From assembly GCF_014284125.1 (NCBI RefSeq), contig NZ_JACOFX010000016.1, positions 1 to 64,000 on the forward strand: a stretch of DNA of 64,000 bases. The letters run 5' to 3'. The stretch is from Undibacterium umbellatum. Its GTDB lineage: Bacteria; Pseudomonadota; Gammaproteobacteria; Burkholderiales; Burkholderiaceae_D. The notes beneath the pieces were generated by a model. That model was given only the letters and a program-made list of their open reading frames with translations, did no database searches and had not been told where the DNA came from. Made by a program: the position numbers and the translations under genes. This document shows, in pieces, positions 35,893 to 45,384 of the stretch. The stretch's first letter is position 1. Each line of letters begins with the position of its first letter.

Positions 35893-37659
35893 TTAATGGA
35901 GTGTTGGCGACAGCGCCCCCATGGCAGCCAGGGTTTCCCTGATCGTTGTTGAATCATAGCTGCGCAGGATTTTTTTCACATGGCCCTGCAAGGCATCAAG
36001 CCGGGTGTTCAGTATCTCTTGTTTAATTTCTGGCAACAACGCTGCCGGCATGGACAATTCACGGAAACCCATACCCGCCAGCAGGCGTGTCAGCCGGATA
36101 TCCCCGGCCATGCCGCCGCAGATGGAGACCGGTATGCCTGCCCTGTCGCCAGCGGTAATGATCATTTGCAAGAGCTGCAAAATAGCGGGGTGTAAATCAT
36201 CGTACAAATGGGCAACTTCATGGTCTGCCCTGTCGATTGCCAGGGTGTATTGAATCAGGTCATTGGTGCCAACAGACAGGAAATCGAGTTTCTTGACAAA
36301 CATGGGCAATGACAAGGCTGCCGCCGGGATTTCTATCATGGCGCCGATGGCAATCTCTGCATCAAAGTCCTTGCCTTCCTTACGTAGCTCACTCTTGGCC
36401 TGTTCTATCATGGCCAGGGTCTGGTCTATCTCGAAACCATGGGCCATCATCGGTATCAGTATCTTGACCTTGCCAAAAGCCGAAGCACGCAGGATGGCGC
36501 GCAATTGCGTCAGGAATAATTGTGGCTCTGCCAGGCAATAGCGGATAGCGCGCAAACCCAGTGCCGGATTGAGAATATTGTGTTCTGTCGTGTCCAGCGG
36601 CTTGTCTGCACCCACATCCAGCGTGCGTATTGTGACTGGCCTGCCCTTCATGCCCAGCACTGCAGTGCGGTAAGCATCAAACTGTTCTTCTTCGGTCGGC
36701 AACTTGTGTTGCTGGCCGCTGCTTTCCATGAACAGGAATTCTGAACGGAACAGGCCTACCCCGCTGGCACCTGCTTCCAGCGCGTGAGCGGCATCTTGTG
36801 GCAGTTCTATATTTGCCAGCAAGGTAATTTCGACACCGTCTTGCGTGATTGCAGGCGTCTTTTTGAGCTTGTGGAGTTTTTTCCTGGCCTTGGCCAGTAA
36901 TGCCTGACGTTCACGATATTGTTCCAGCACCAGGGTGCTAGGGGCAACAATGACGACACCAGCGTCACTGTCGATAATGAGCCAGTCGTCCTGATCGATA
37001 AGTCGTGACGCATTGCCCATACCTACGACTGCCGGTATGCCCAGGCTGCGCGAAACGATGGCGGTGTGGGAATTTTGCCCACCTTCATCGGTCACAAAAC
37101 CGGTAAAGGCAACATCGCGGAACTGCATCATGTCGGCGGGTGAAATATCCCTGGCGACGACGATCATATTGGCATTGCGTTCGTCAATACCGTCCGAACG
37201 CACCGCACTACCGGCAGTGCCTGTCAAGACTTTGAGTACGCGCTCTGCCACCTGCTGGATATCAGCCTTGCGTTCGCGCAGGTAATCATCTTCAATTTCA
37301 TCGAACTGAGCGGACAATTCATCGATCTGGCTGACCAGTGCCCATTCGGCATTGTAATGACGGGTGCGTATGATATCGAGTGGTGCCTCTGAGATCATGG
37401 GGTCGGACAAGATCAGTACATGTACGTCGATAAATGCGCCAAGCTCGGTCGGCGCATCAATCGGCAAATCTGACCAGATGGCTTGCAATTCTTTGTGTAC
37501 CTGAACGATGGCTAACTGCAGTCTTTGCACTTCGGCTTCGACCTGCTCTTGTCCTACCAGATAATGCTGCACATCCAGCGCTGCGGGACGCAGTAGATGG
37601 GCGCGTCCGATCGCGATGCCGCGTGAAACGGGGATGCCTTGCAGTGTAAAAGATGCCAT
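35893..37659 (-). CDS. ptsI: PTS enzyme I (phosphoenolpyruvate-protein phosphotransferase)
   Basis: The 588-residue enzyme takes phosphate from PEP and passes it to HPr. The swivelling domain has the active-site His in GGQNSHTAIVSRSLG (near residue 196). The C-terminal TIM barrel has metal and PEP residues and the conserved Cys in PVSICGGMAGD (near 509). Its length is close to that of typical enzyme I. It is the last of ptsEIIA-ptsH-ptsI on the minus strand. No sugar permease (EIIB/EIIC) is nearby, so it may serve a regulatory PTS. Confidence 0.96.
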   Translation of the reverse strand: MASFTLQGIPVSRGIAIGRAHLLRPAALDVQHYLVGQEQVEAEVQRLQLAIVQVHKELQAIWSDLPIDAPTELGAFIDVHVLILSDPMISEAPLDIIRTRHYNAEWALVSQIDELSAQFDEIEDDYLRERKADIQQVAERVLKVLTGTAGSAVRSDGIDERNANMIVVARDISPADMMQFRDVAFTGFVTDEGGQNSHTAIVSRSLGIPAVVGMGNASRLIDQDDWLIIDSDAGVVIVAPSTLVLEQYRERQALLAKARKKLHKLKKTPAITQDGVEITLLANIELPQDAAHALEAGASGVGLFRSEFLFMESSGQQHKLPTEEEQFDAYRTAVLGMKGRPVTIRTLDVGADKPLDTTEHNILNPALGLRAIRYCLAEPQLFLTQLRAILRASAFGKVKILIPMMAHGFEIDQTLAMIEQAKSELRKEGKDFDAEIAIGAMIEIPAAALSLPMFVKKLDFLSVGTNDLIQYTLAIDRADHEVAHLYDDLHPAILQLLQMIITAGDRAGIPVSICGGMAGDIRLTRLLAGMGFRELSMPAALLPEIKQEILNTRLDALQGHVKKILRSYDSTTIRETLAAMGALSPTLH

Positions 37660-37902
37660 GCTGTATCCCCCAAAATACTTTATCTCCGGGCGCTATGTTT
37701 ATGCCGCCCTGTCTTATTTATACTGATGTATCGCCAAGCATAAGACAATATGCAAGCTTGTATACATATTTTCGTCGATTCAATCAAAGTAGGACACGGT
37801 AAGCGATAGGACTCAAAACAACAATCACAAATATGTTGCCATTTGTTTCGATCATGAAATCGTCTTGCAAATCCTCGCAAACCAGACATCGCCAGTCAGG
37901 GC

Positions 37903-38172
37903 TTATTCCCCTTCGCCAAACTTGTCGTTGATCAGCGCCTGGATGGCATCAAAACAGGCTTGCTCATCAACACCATCAGTCTCCAGCAAAACTTTGCTGC
38001 CCTTGCCTGCTGCCAGCATCATGACACCCATGATGGACTTGCCATTCACACGGCGGCTATTGCGGGTCAGCCATACTTCAGCCTTGAATTTGCTGGCTGT
38101 TTGCGTAAACTTTGCCGATGCGCGTGCATGCAAACCCAGCTTGTTGATGATTTCAATTTCTTGTTGGATCAT
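37903..38172 (-). CDS. ptsH: Phosphocarrier protein HPr
   Basis: The 89-residue HPr has the phosphorylated His in GLHARAS and the Ser-46 region NGKSIMGVMMLAA. A conserved Ser46 would in principle allow HPr kinase control; in Betaproteobacteria such a kinase (HprK) often accompanies this set, but none is in the window. It lies 19 bases after the EIIA gene, in the same minus-strand operon. A 243-base gap separates it from ptsI. Confidence 0.97.
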   Translation of the reverse strand: MIQQEIEIINKLGLHARASAKFTQTASKFKAEVWLTRNSRRVNGKSIMGVMMLAAGKGSKVLLETDGVDEQACFDAIQALINDKFGEGE

Positions 38173-38191
38173 GCTTCACTTTCTTTCATAG

Positions 38192-38599
38192 TTAACCTGG
38201 TGATAAACGCACACGATTGTCGAGTCTGATCGCACCATTCTGGCCGCCGGCCAGGGCCATCTCCACCACGACATCAAGTACATCACTACGATAAGTTATT
38301 GCCCGCAACAACATGGGCAGGCTGATGCCGGCAATGATCGCCACGCGGTCCGGGTCACCCAGTTGCCTGCAGCAATTCGAGGGCGTTCCCCCCATGACAT
38401 CGGTGATCACCAGCACACCGGAACCATCGTCCAGACGCTGCACGGCTTCACGTGCGAGGCGGTTGACTTCATCAATATTCTGGTCGGCGATGACATCTAT
38501 TGCTTCAAAGCGTTCGGGCATGCCACGGAAAACATGGGCTGCAGCCTGCATAAAGGCAGTTCCCAAGGGTGCATGCGTCATTAAAAGTATGCCAACCAT
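38192..38599 (-). CDS. PTS EIIA component, mannose/fructose family
   Basis: This 135-residue protein has the EIIA-Man fold: the phosphorylated His is in LLMTHAPLG near the N-terminus, and VITDVMGGTPSNCCRQL is the conserved second loop. No EIIB, EIIC or EIID is fused or adjacent. Stand-alone EIIA-Man proteins with HPr and EI are usual in Betaproteobacteria and are thought to be regulatory rather than for sugar transport. First gene of the EIIA-ptsH-ptsI set. Confidence 0.92.
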   Translation of the reverse strand: MVGILLMTHAPLGTAFMQAAAHVFRGMPERFEAIDVIADQNIDEVNRLAREAVQRLDDGSGVLVITDVMGGTPSNCCRQLGDPDRVAIIAGISLPMLLRAITYRSDVLDVVVEMALAGGQNGAIRLDNRVRLSPG

Positions 38600-38653
38600 C
38601 GTTCTATAACTCTCTAGCGACGGCCAGCGCAGGGCTCACCGTCTTCCATTTAT

Positions 38654-39598
38654 TTAAGCCGAAATCGCGGCTTCCAGGGCATCAATGAACATGGCAGCAA
38701 CATTGAAGCCTTTTTGTTGGGTAATTTCCTGGAAACAGGTAGGGCTGGTCACATTGACTTCTGTCAAGTTCTCGCCAATAACGTCTAATCCTACCAGCAA
38801 CAGACCTCTTTGATAAAGTTCAGGTGCCAAAGTCTGTGCAATCTCAAGATCGCGGGCCGATAATTCCTGCGCCACGCCCAGACCACCCGCCGCCAGGTTG
38901 CCTCTGACTTCACCATTTTGCGGGATACGCGCCAGCGCAAAGGGCACAACCTTGCCACCTATCAGCAATATCCTTTTATCACCATGAACGATTTCAGGGA
39001 TATAACGCTGTACCATAATGGTACGGCTACCATTGACGGTCAAGGTCTCGATGACAGAACCCAGGTTCATGCCATCGTCACGGATGCGGAAAATACCTGT
39101 GCCACCCATGCCATCCAGGGGCTTGAGGATGATGTCCTGATGTTCTTTATGGAAAGCGCGGATACGTTGCTCATCCCGCGTCACCAGCGTAGGCGCAGTG
39201 AACTGGCTGAACTGGGCAATGCTGAGCTTTTCATTATGATTGCGGATCGCTGCCGGTTTATTGAATACCCTGGCGCCCTGCTGCTCTGCCAGTTCCAGCA
39301 GATAAGTCGCGTAGATATATTCCATATCAAATGGCGGATCTTTGCGCTGCAGGACGGCGTCAAAAGCACTCAACGGCAATGACTCTGGCTCTGACAGCCG
39401 GAACCAGTCCTGGCTATCACCAGTCAGGGTGATGCGGCAGATATTGGCAATCACCTTGCCGCTTTCCAGCGCCATGTCTTCCGGGCCAAAGGCATAAATG
39501 GCATATCCACGCTTGTCTGCCTCGACCATCATGGCGTAAGTGGAATCCTTGTACGTCTTGAATTGCGACAGTGGATCGGTCAGAAAAGCGATTTTCAT
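38654..39598 (-). CDS. gshB: Glutathione synthetase
   Basis: This 314-residue ATP-grasp enzyme joins gamma-Glu-Cys to Gly. MKIAFLTDPLSQFKTYKDST is the standard N-terminus. DPPFDMEYIYATYLLE, LKPLDGMGGTGIFRI (glycine-rich ATP loop) and GLDVIGENLTEVNVTSPTCFQEI (metal-binding Glu/Asn) are diagnostic. Start set at the ATG at 39598; a TTG four codons earlier is in frame. It follows gshA by 42 bases. Confidence 0.96.
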   Translation of the reverse strand: MKIAFLTDPLSQFKTYKDSTYAMMVEADKRGYAIYAFGPEDMALESGKVIANICRITLTGDSQDWFRLSEPESLPLSAFDAVLQRKDPPFDMEYIYATYLLELAEQQGARVFNKPAAIRNHNEKLSIAQFSQFTAPTLVTRDEQRIRAFHKEHQDIILKPLDGMGGTGIFRIRDDGMNLGSVIETLTVNGSRTIMVQRYIPEIVHGDKRILLIGGKVVPFALARIPQNGEVRGNLAAGGLGVAQELSARDLEIAQTLAPELYQRGLLLVGLDVIGENLTEVNVTSPTCFQEITQQKGFNVAAMFIDALEAAISA

Positions 39599-39640
39599 GG
39601 TTATGCTCAATCTTCTTAGCTAAATAGAAATCAATGGAGT

Positions 39641-40939
39641 TCAATAAACCTCAGGATTAGGATCAGTTTTTTCCAGCTCCAGTGATGCCGCCAGCAATGC
39701 CAGACGCGCAACTACACCATACATGTAAAAACGATTTGGCGCTGCCGTACCCGGTTTTGCCTTCATGTCCGGCACCGCATGTTGCTGTGCAAAGGCCAGC
39801 GGCACGAAATGCATGCCAGGGGCGTTGAGGTTTTCATCGACGCCACGGTCTTCATGCACGCGGTAGAAACCACCGACCACATAGCGGTCTATCATGTACA
39901 CCACAGGCTCAGCCACGGATTCATTGATTTGCTCAAAGGTGTAGACACCTTCCTGCACAATGACATCCCTGACTTCCATGCCATCCTTGACGACCGACAT
40001 CTTGTTGCGCTGCTTGCGGTTAAGGTCACGCACTTCGCTGGAATCGTGCACGGTCATGATGCCCATGCCATAAGTCCCTGCATCGGCCTTGACGATGACA
40101 AAGGGTTTTTCCTTGATGCCGTATTCCTTGTATTTTTTGCGTATTTTGGCGAGTACAGTGTCCACCGCCGCTACCAGCGTATCTTCACCGCTGCGGTCAT
40201 GGAAATTTACATCCTTGCACTTGATAAAGAAAGGATTCAGCATCCAGGGGTCGATATCCACCATCTTGGCGAATTTCTTGACCACTTCATCATAGGCGTG
40301 GAAATGATTGCTCTTGCGGCGTAAAGCCCAGCCTGCATGCAGAGGCGGCAGCAAAGTCTGCTCATTGAGTTCTTCAAGTATCGCAGGTATGCCTGCCGAC
40401 AAATCATTGTTGAGCAAGATAGTGCAAGGGTCGAAGTTTTTCAGGCCCAGGCGGCGACCATTGGCAGAGCGCTCCAGCGGCTCCAGTATCAACTGACTGC
40501 CATCCGGCAGATCGATAGGTGTTGGTTCAGTAATATCCGCTGACAGCGAACCCAGGCGCACATTCAAACCGGTCTGGCGGAAAATCTGCATCATGCGGGC
40601 AATGTTTTGCAGGTAAAACACATTGCGGGTATGACTCTCAGGGATGACCAAGAGATTTTTAGCATCCGGGCAATACTTTTCTATCGCCGCCATGGCTGCT
40701 TGTACCGCCAATGGCAGCATTTCTGATGCCAGGTTATTAAAACCACCGGGGAATAAATTGGTATCGACAGGAGCCAGCTTGAAACCGGCATTACGCAGGT
40801 CAACTGAGCAATAAAATGGCGGAGTGTGTTCCTGCCATTCAAGACGAAACCAGCGTTCGATCGCAGGTGTCGCTTCTAATATCTTTTTTTCAAGATCGAG
40901 CAGGGGGCCGTTGAGAGCGGTGACGAGATGCGGAACCAT
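39641..40939 (-). CDS. gshA: Glutamate-cysteine ligase, ferrooxidans-type
   Basis: The 432-residue enzyme catalyses the first step of glutathione synthesis. It belongs to the family typical of Betaproteobacteria and acidithiobacilli rather than the E. coli type: N-terminus RWFRLEWQEHTPPFYCSVDLRN, VDTNLFPGGFNNL, and FVIVKADAGTYGMGIMTV are recognisable segments. An AAAGGT sequence lies before the ATG. It is the first gene of the gshA-gshB operon; adjacency to the regulatory PTS is conserved in this order. Confidence 0.93.
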   Translation of the reverse strand: MVPHLVTALNGPLLDLEKKILEATPAIERWFRLEWQEHTPPFYCSVDLRNAGFKLAPVDTNLFPGGFNNLASEMLPLAVQAAMAAIEKYCPDAKNLLVIPESHTRNVFYLQNIARMMQIFRQTGLNVRLGSLSADITEPTPIDLPDGSQLILEPLERSANGRRLGLKNFDPCTILLNNDLSAGIPAILEELNEQTLLPPLHAGWALRRKSNHFHAYDEVVKKFAKMVDIDPWMLNPFFIKCKDVNFHDRSGEDTLVAAVDTVLAKIRKKYKEYGIKEKPFVIVKADAGTYGMGIMTVHDSSEVRDLNRKQRNKMSVVKDGMEVRDVIVQEGVYTFEQINESVAEPVVYMIDRYVVGGFYRVHEDRGVDENLNAPGMHFVPLAFAQQHAVPDMKAKPGTAAPNRFYMYGVVARLALLAASLELEKTDPNPEVY

Positions 40940-41072
40940 AATGACCTTTTGGAGAGCAAGCTGTTGCCAAAATTGAACGCCGACCTCAGCGCCACAGGCA
41001 AATCATGACTTGATAAGCTTGGGATGAAACGCCGGTAATCAAGTCGGAATTATCCCAGGCTATACAAAAAAA

Positions 41073-41375
41073 TCACTCAGACCTGGCTAAAAGATCAAAA
41101 TGTTCAACTACAGGGGCGCTGGCAAAATAGGGGCCGACGATGGCGCGCCAATCGGCAAATGCTGCAGACTCACGAAAGTCTACTGTATGGTTCTCCAAAG
41201 TTGCCCAGTAAATCATGAGCAGATAGCGCTCTGGCGACTCAATTCCCTTTTGTACCTTGAAACCAAGGAAGCCCTTGGCATGGCGTATCACTTCGTCAAG
41301 CCCACGCTGTATGGCAACATCAAATTCGTCTTGTTTGCCTGCGTGTATGCGTATATCTGCTAACTCCAGAATCAT
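41073..41375 (-). CDS. Antibiotic biosynthesis monooxygenase (ABM) domain protein
   Basis: This 100-residue single-domain protein of the dimeric alpha/beta-barrel superfamily has the ABM pattern: ADIRIHAGKQDEFDVAI, then KGFLGFKVQKGIESPERYLLMIYWATLENHTVDF and FRESAAFADWRAI. Many family members have unknown substrates, so only the fold is claimed. It lies between gshA and the AI-2E permease gene, 42 bases from the latter's stop. Confidence 0.88.
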   Translation of the reverse strand: MILELADIRIHAGKQDEFDVAIQRGLDEVIRHAKGFLGFKVQKGIESPERYLLMIYWATLENHTVDFRESAAFADWRAIVGPYFASAPVVEHFDLLARSE

Positions 41376-41417
41376 GTTTAAGCCTTTTTAGGATAGAAAA
41401 TTCATTGCGATGCTTCA

Positions 41418-42452
41418 TTAAACCAGACCGCGGTCACGCAGCTCTTTCTTGATATAAGCATAAAACACCGGGGCCGCAACCACACCAGGAACGCCAAACA
41501 GGGTTTCCATGACCAGGATAGCAGTCAGCAATTCCCAAGCCCTGGCATTCACTTGCGCACCAATAATGCGCGCATTCAGGAAATATTCTGCTTTATGGAT
41601 GACGATCATGAATACCAGCGAAGCAATCGCCACGTTCAGAGATTGTGACAAGGCCACAATCACGATAACGGTATTGGAAATAATATTGCCCGCTACCGGT
41701 ATCAAACCCGCCAGGAAGGTAATGGCAATCATGGTCTTAATCAAAGGCAAGTGTATACCAGCCATAGGCAGGATAGCAGCCAGGTAAATTGCAGTAAATA
41801 CGGTATTGATCAAGGATATTTGCACTTGGGCAAACACGATTTTATGAAAAATCTGACCCAGATTGCTGATCCTGTGTTGCATGGCGGCAGCAAAGGGCTT
41901 GTGATTGCTGTCGCCACTGACATCCCTGAGGGCAATCATGGCGCCTATGATCATGCCCAGCAATAAGTGGACGATCAGATGACCTGCTTCTGGCACCAGT
42001 TGCTTGGCTTCACCAGCATGTTCACGTAGCCAGTGTGTCATCATCAGTCTGAGGGCTTCAACATCCTCCGGCAAGTTAGTACTCACCCACTCAGGTAATT
42101 GATGACGTGAAGTTTCTATGATGTCTGCCAGTTTCTGTAACAGACTATGCAAATTCCCGGCATCGCTACGCAAAAAGGCATGGATGGCCCAACCACTCAA
42201 TATCAGACCAGTTATCAATAATATTGATAAAATTACAACGGCGATCATGCGTGGTTGCTTATGCCTGAAACGCAGGGCGATTGCCGGTGCCAGCACATGA
42301 ATGATGGAAAATACCAGCAAGCCAGAAAACAGGGCAAGCAGCAAGCCTGCCTTCAACACCATCAACAGGGCTATGCCCATGAGGATGTAAGAAGCATAGA
42401 TGGATGGCGATAATGCCTGACTGGCCAGGCTGGTCAATGATTTAGACTTCAT
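41418..42452 (-). CDS. AI-2E family transporter (permease)
   Basis: The 344-residue membrane protein has seven to eight predicted helices in the AI-2E/YhhQ-TqsA-like pattern: two N-terminal hairpins, a central soluble part (about 95-150), and a C-terminal block with ITFLAGLIPVAGNIISNTVIVIVAL, the conserved family motif. Family members export small molecules or ions; substrate unknown. It overlaps the upstream MAPEG gene by ATGA. Confidence 0.9.
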   Translation of the reverse strand: MKSKSLTSLASQALSPSIYASYILMGIALLMVLKAGLLLALFSGLLVFSIIHVLAPAIALRFRHKQPRMIAVVILSILLITGLILSGWAIHAFLRSDAGNLHSLLQKLADIIETSRHQLPEWVSTNLPEDVEALRLMMTHWLREHAGEAKQLVPEAGHLIVHLLLGMIIGAMIALRDVSGDSNHKPFAAAMQHRISNLGQIFHKIVFAQVQISLINTVFTAIYLAAILPMAGIHLPLIKTMIAITFLAGLIPVAGNIISNTVIVIVALSQSLNVAIASLVFMIVIHKAEYFLNARIIGAQVNARAWELLTAILVMETLFGVPGVVAAPVFYAYIKKELRDRGLV

Positions 42453-42838
42453 TTCAATACCCCACTCAAACCTATCACTGCGCCCAGCAGCAAGGCTATT
42501 GCCGCCAGGGTAGAAACCAGGAAACCCATGGAGCGCTTACTGGCATCTTGCAGATAGGCCAAAGCATACATAATGCGCCCAAGCAACCATACTACCCCCA
42601 ATAAAGCTGCCGGTATATCACCGCTCCAGATGGCGCACAACCATAGCGCTGGAAAAAAGAAGACCATTTGCTCTACGGTATTTGCCTGCACCCGCATGGC
42701 CCGTAAAAATTCTGGAGGTCCATCCATGGCCGGAGCCTTGACCTGAAGTTTCACCCGCAAACGTCCTACTACCATTACATTCCAGAAATACATGCAGAGT
42801 ACGGCAAGGGTTAACCAGGATGTCCATTGCAAGTGCAT
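42449..42838 (-). CDS. MAPEG-family membrane protein
   Basis: The 129-residue protein has four transmembrane helices and the MAPEG pattern, including RAMRVQANTVEQMVFFFPALW (the R-A-x-x-N-x-x-E motif of the glutathione-binding site) and GRIMYALAY. MAPEG proteins include glutathione-dependent membrane enzymes; gshAB lie nearby, which is suggestive only. The start of the AI-2E gene overlaps its stop (ATGA). Confidence 0.9.
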   Translation of the reverse strand: MHLQWTSWLTLAVLCMYFWNVMVVGRLRVKLQVKAPAMDGPPEFLRAMRVQANTVEQMVFFFPALWLCAIWSGDIPAALLGVVWLLGRIMYALAYLQDASKRSMGFLVSTLAAIALLLGAVIGLSGVLK

Positions 42839-43116
42839 AAATTCTCCAGTAGAGGGTATTTGAGGGGCATGCGAGCGCTATACATGAGGCCAACGGTGTA
42901 AAGTACAAGAATACAATACCAAAAGTACATTGAAACAGACACTTACATTTTCATGTCTTCTATTTTCGAGGCCCAAGCGTTATATACACACTAGCAAGAG
43001 ACTATCACAGGATATATAGACAATTACCAGAACCCAGATGCCCATTTTTGCCATTTTGGCAAACTCAGAGGCACGGCAATGTTGATCACATGATCCAAAT
43101 CGAAAGAGGTAAAAAA

Positions 43117-43671
43117 ATGACATTCACAAAATTCTCCATGGCTGCATCCTTACTGGCATTTTCTGCAAGTGCCCTTGTTCCTGCAGCCCAGGCTGCCGAC
43201 TTTGATGATTATGCCCGCGTCATCAGCGTTACCCCGCAAGTTGAGCAGGTCAATGTGCCACGCCAGGAGTGCCGCACCGAATATGAAACCAGCCAGCGCA
43301 ATTATCCACGCCAGCAACAGGCAGAACGCAGCAATGGCGGTGCCATCATAGGTGGCCTGGCTGGTGGTTTGCTGGGTAGCCAGGTCGGTGGCGGCAATGG
43401 TCGTATCGCCGCCGCTGCCGTAGGTGCTGTAACTGGCGCAATCGTTGGTGATCGCGTTGAAAACAATGGCAATAACGGCAATCATTATAATGACCAGCCC
43501 TCCTATGAAAGCCGCCCTGTGCGTCAGTGCCGTAATATCGATAGCTGGGAAAGCCGTACCAATGGCTATGCTGTGACATATGAGTACCATAACCGAACTT
43601 ATACTTCGGTCATGCCATATAACCCTGGCTCACGCCTGCGTATCCATGTGTCTTTGACGCCACGCCCTTAA
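43117..43671 (+). CDS. Glycine-zipper outer-membrane-type protein (17 kDa antigen-like)
   Basis: The 184-residue protein has a signal peptide (MTFTKFSMAASLLAFSASAL, cleaved near AQAA). A glycine-zipper 2TM segment (about 75-115: GGAIIGGLAGGLLGSQVGGG, AAAAVGAVTGAIVGDRV) is flanked by two conserved cysteines (QECRTEY and RQCRNID). This is the Rick_17kDa/glycine-zipper class found in outer-membrane-associated proteins. The start at 43117 has an AGAGGT ribosome-binding site; upstream in-frame starts are not supported. It is monocistronic with a hairpin after the stop. Confidence 0.88.
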   Translation: MTFTKFSMAASLLAFSASALVPAAQAADFDDYARVISVTPQVEQVNVPRQECRTEYETSQRNYPRQQQAERSNGGAIIGGLAGGLLGSQVGGGNGRIAAAAVGAVTGAIVGDRVENNGNNGNHYNDQPSYESRPVRQCRNIDSWESRTNGYAVTYEYHNRTYTSVMPYNPGSRLRIHVSLTPRP

Positions 43672-43695
43672 GACCTCATTTCAGCTAATCTCTTA

Positions 43696-43716
43696 AATGC
43701 CGCGTATAGCGGCATT
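43696..43716 (+). terminator. Hairpin terminator after glycine-zipper gene
   Basis: AATGCCGC-gtata-GCGGCATT is an 8-bp perfect stem followed by a modest CTCTTATT tract. Intrinsic terminator likely but not strong. Confidence 0.75.
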
Positions 43717-43896
43717 CTCTTATTCCCGTCTGTTAATTAAAATAACAACAAATCTTCAAAAGACTGCTCTCCGCATAAAACTACGTGAATATCGCCTGAT
43801 TGTGCTCAAAACCTGAGCAAGACACAGTAGTTTGCCTAGAAATTGACCAGAATTGGTATGGGTTTATAGTATTATCTTGCGGCAAACCTCACGCTC

Positions 43897-45384
43897 ATGC
43901 TCCGTCTATCATTCATGCAAAAAATGTTAAAAAAATACGGTCTGCTGGTCTGGCTATCCCTGATCCTGATTGCAGGTTTTGTTTCCACGACCGTGGCATC
44001 TTTTGTGGTTTCCCGTGATGCCATACAACAAGGCATCTCCGAGCAAACCCTGCCCATCACTGGTGACAACGTTTATTCTGAAATTCAAAAGGACATTTTG
44101 CGCCCGGTCTTTGTGTCTTCGCAAATGGCACATGACACTTTTTTGCGTGACTGGATCATCAATGGCGAAGAGGACAAAGACCAGATCATCAAGTACCTGA
44201 AGGAAATCAAGCAAAAAAACAATGCGATTTCCAGCTTCATGGTGTCAGACCAAAGCCATAATTATTATCATGCCGATGGCGTCCTGAAAACCATCAGCAA
44301 TACGGAACCACGTGATCAATGGTTCTTCCGCGTCCGCGGTCTCAAAAGCGAGTATGAAACCAATGTTGATGCTGACATGGCCAACCGCGACACCATGACC
44401 ATCTTTATCAACTACCGCATACTCGATTACTCCGGCAAATTCATCGGCGCCACTGGGATAGGCATGACGCTGGACACCATGAAAACCCTGATAGACAGTT
44501 ATCAAACGCGTTTTCACAGGAATATCTTTTTTGTTGACCAAAAGGGTAATATTGCCCTGGCTGGCAATAATATGAAAAAGATACGCAACAACCTGAGTAC
44601 TTTGCCGGGTCTGGGCAGTCTGGCGCCGCAAATCCTGGCCAATCGCAAAAGCGAATCCCAGCACCTCGAATACAAGAACGGGAATGAAACCATACTCGTG
44701 AATGCACGCTTCATCCCTGAACTGGGCTGGCATCTACTGGTAGAGCAGGAAATGGGGACAGAGATCAAGCCTTTGCAAAATATCTTCTTCATCAATATCG
44801 CCATCAGTGCAGGCATTACCCTGATCATACTGACGATTTTATTGCTGACAGTCAGACGCTATCAAAAGCGCCTTGAAAAATCAGCCTCTACCGACACCCT
44901 GACCAATTTGCTGAACCGCCAGGCTTTTGATTTCGTTTTCCAGCAAGCCCTGCTCGATAGCGAACGCTCGCGCCAGCCCATGTGTGTCGTCTTGCTGGAT
45001 ATCGATTTCTTCAAGAAAGTCAACGACAAGCAAGGCCATCTGGTGGGCGACCATGTGCTCAAGGAAATCGCCCTGATCTCCAAACGTTCACTGCGTGAAA
45101 GCGACATCATTTGCCGCTGGGGTGGCGAAGAATTTCTGATCTTGTTGAAAAACTGCACACTGGAAAAAGCCACCTCGATCGCCGAAAACCTGCGCAATAC
45201 CATTGCCAACAATGACTTCTCGCGCACTACCGACCTGACGCGCACCCGATTGTCGATCACCGTCAGCATGGGTGTTGCTGAATGCAAGGACAAGGAAAGT
45301 GAAGCCAGCGTATTTGAGCGTGCCGACCTGGCGATGTATCAAGCCAAGGAAAATGGCCGTAACAGCGTTTATTTTTCTGAGTGA
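43897..45384 (+). CDS. Cache-domain diguanylate cyclase
   Basis: This 495-residue membrane protein makes cyclic di-GMP from GTP. It has TM1 (about 15-38), a periplasmic double-Cache-like sensor (about 45-290, with VMSDQSHNYY-like and FVDQKGNIAL-like folds), TM2 (about 300-322), and a GGDEF domain (about 335-495). The active site is RWGGEEF. An RxxD inhibitory site (RESD) lies five residues before it, so product inhibition is expected. The start could also be one of the Met residues at positions 7 or 10. The 3' end overlaps the converging DUF2520 gene by 16 bases. Confidence 0.94.
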   Translation: MLRLSFMQKMLKKYGLLVWLSLILIAGFVSTTVASFVVSRDAIQQGISEQTLPITGDNVYSEIQKDILRPVFVSSQMAHDTFLRDWIINGEEDKDQIIKYLKEIKQKNNAISSFMVSDQSHNYYHADGVLKTISNTEPRDQWFFRVRGLKSEYETNVDADMANRDTMTIFINYRILDYSGKFIGATGIGMTLDTMKTLIDSYQTRFHRNIFFVDQKGNIALAGNNMKKIRNNLSTLPGLGSLAPQILANRKSESQHLEYKNGNETILVNARFIPELGWHLLVEQEMGTEIKPLQNIFFINIAISAGITLIILTILLLTVRRYQKRLEKSASTDTLTNLLNRQAFDFVFQQALLDSERSRQPMCVVLLDIDFFKKVNDKQGHLVGDHVLKEIALISKRSLRESDIICRWGGEEFLILLKNCTLEKATSIAENLRNTIANNDFSRTTDLTRTRLSITVSMGVAECKDKESEASVFERADLAMYQAKENGRNSVYFSE

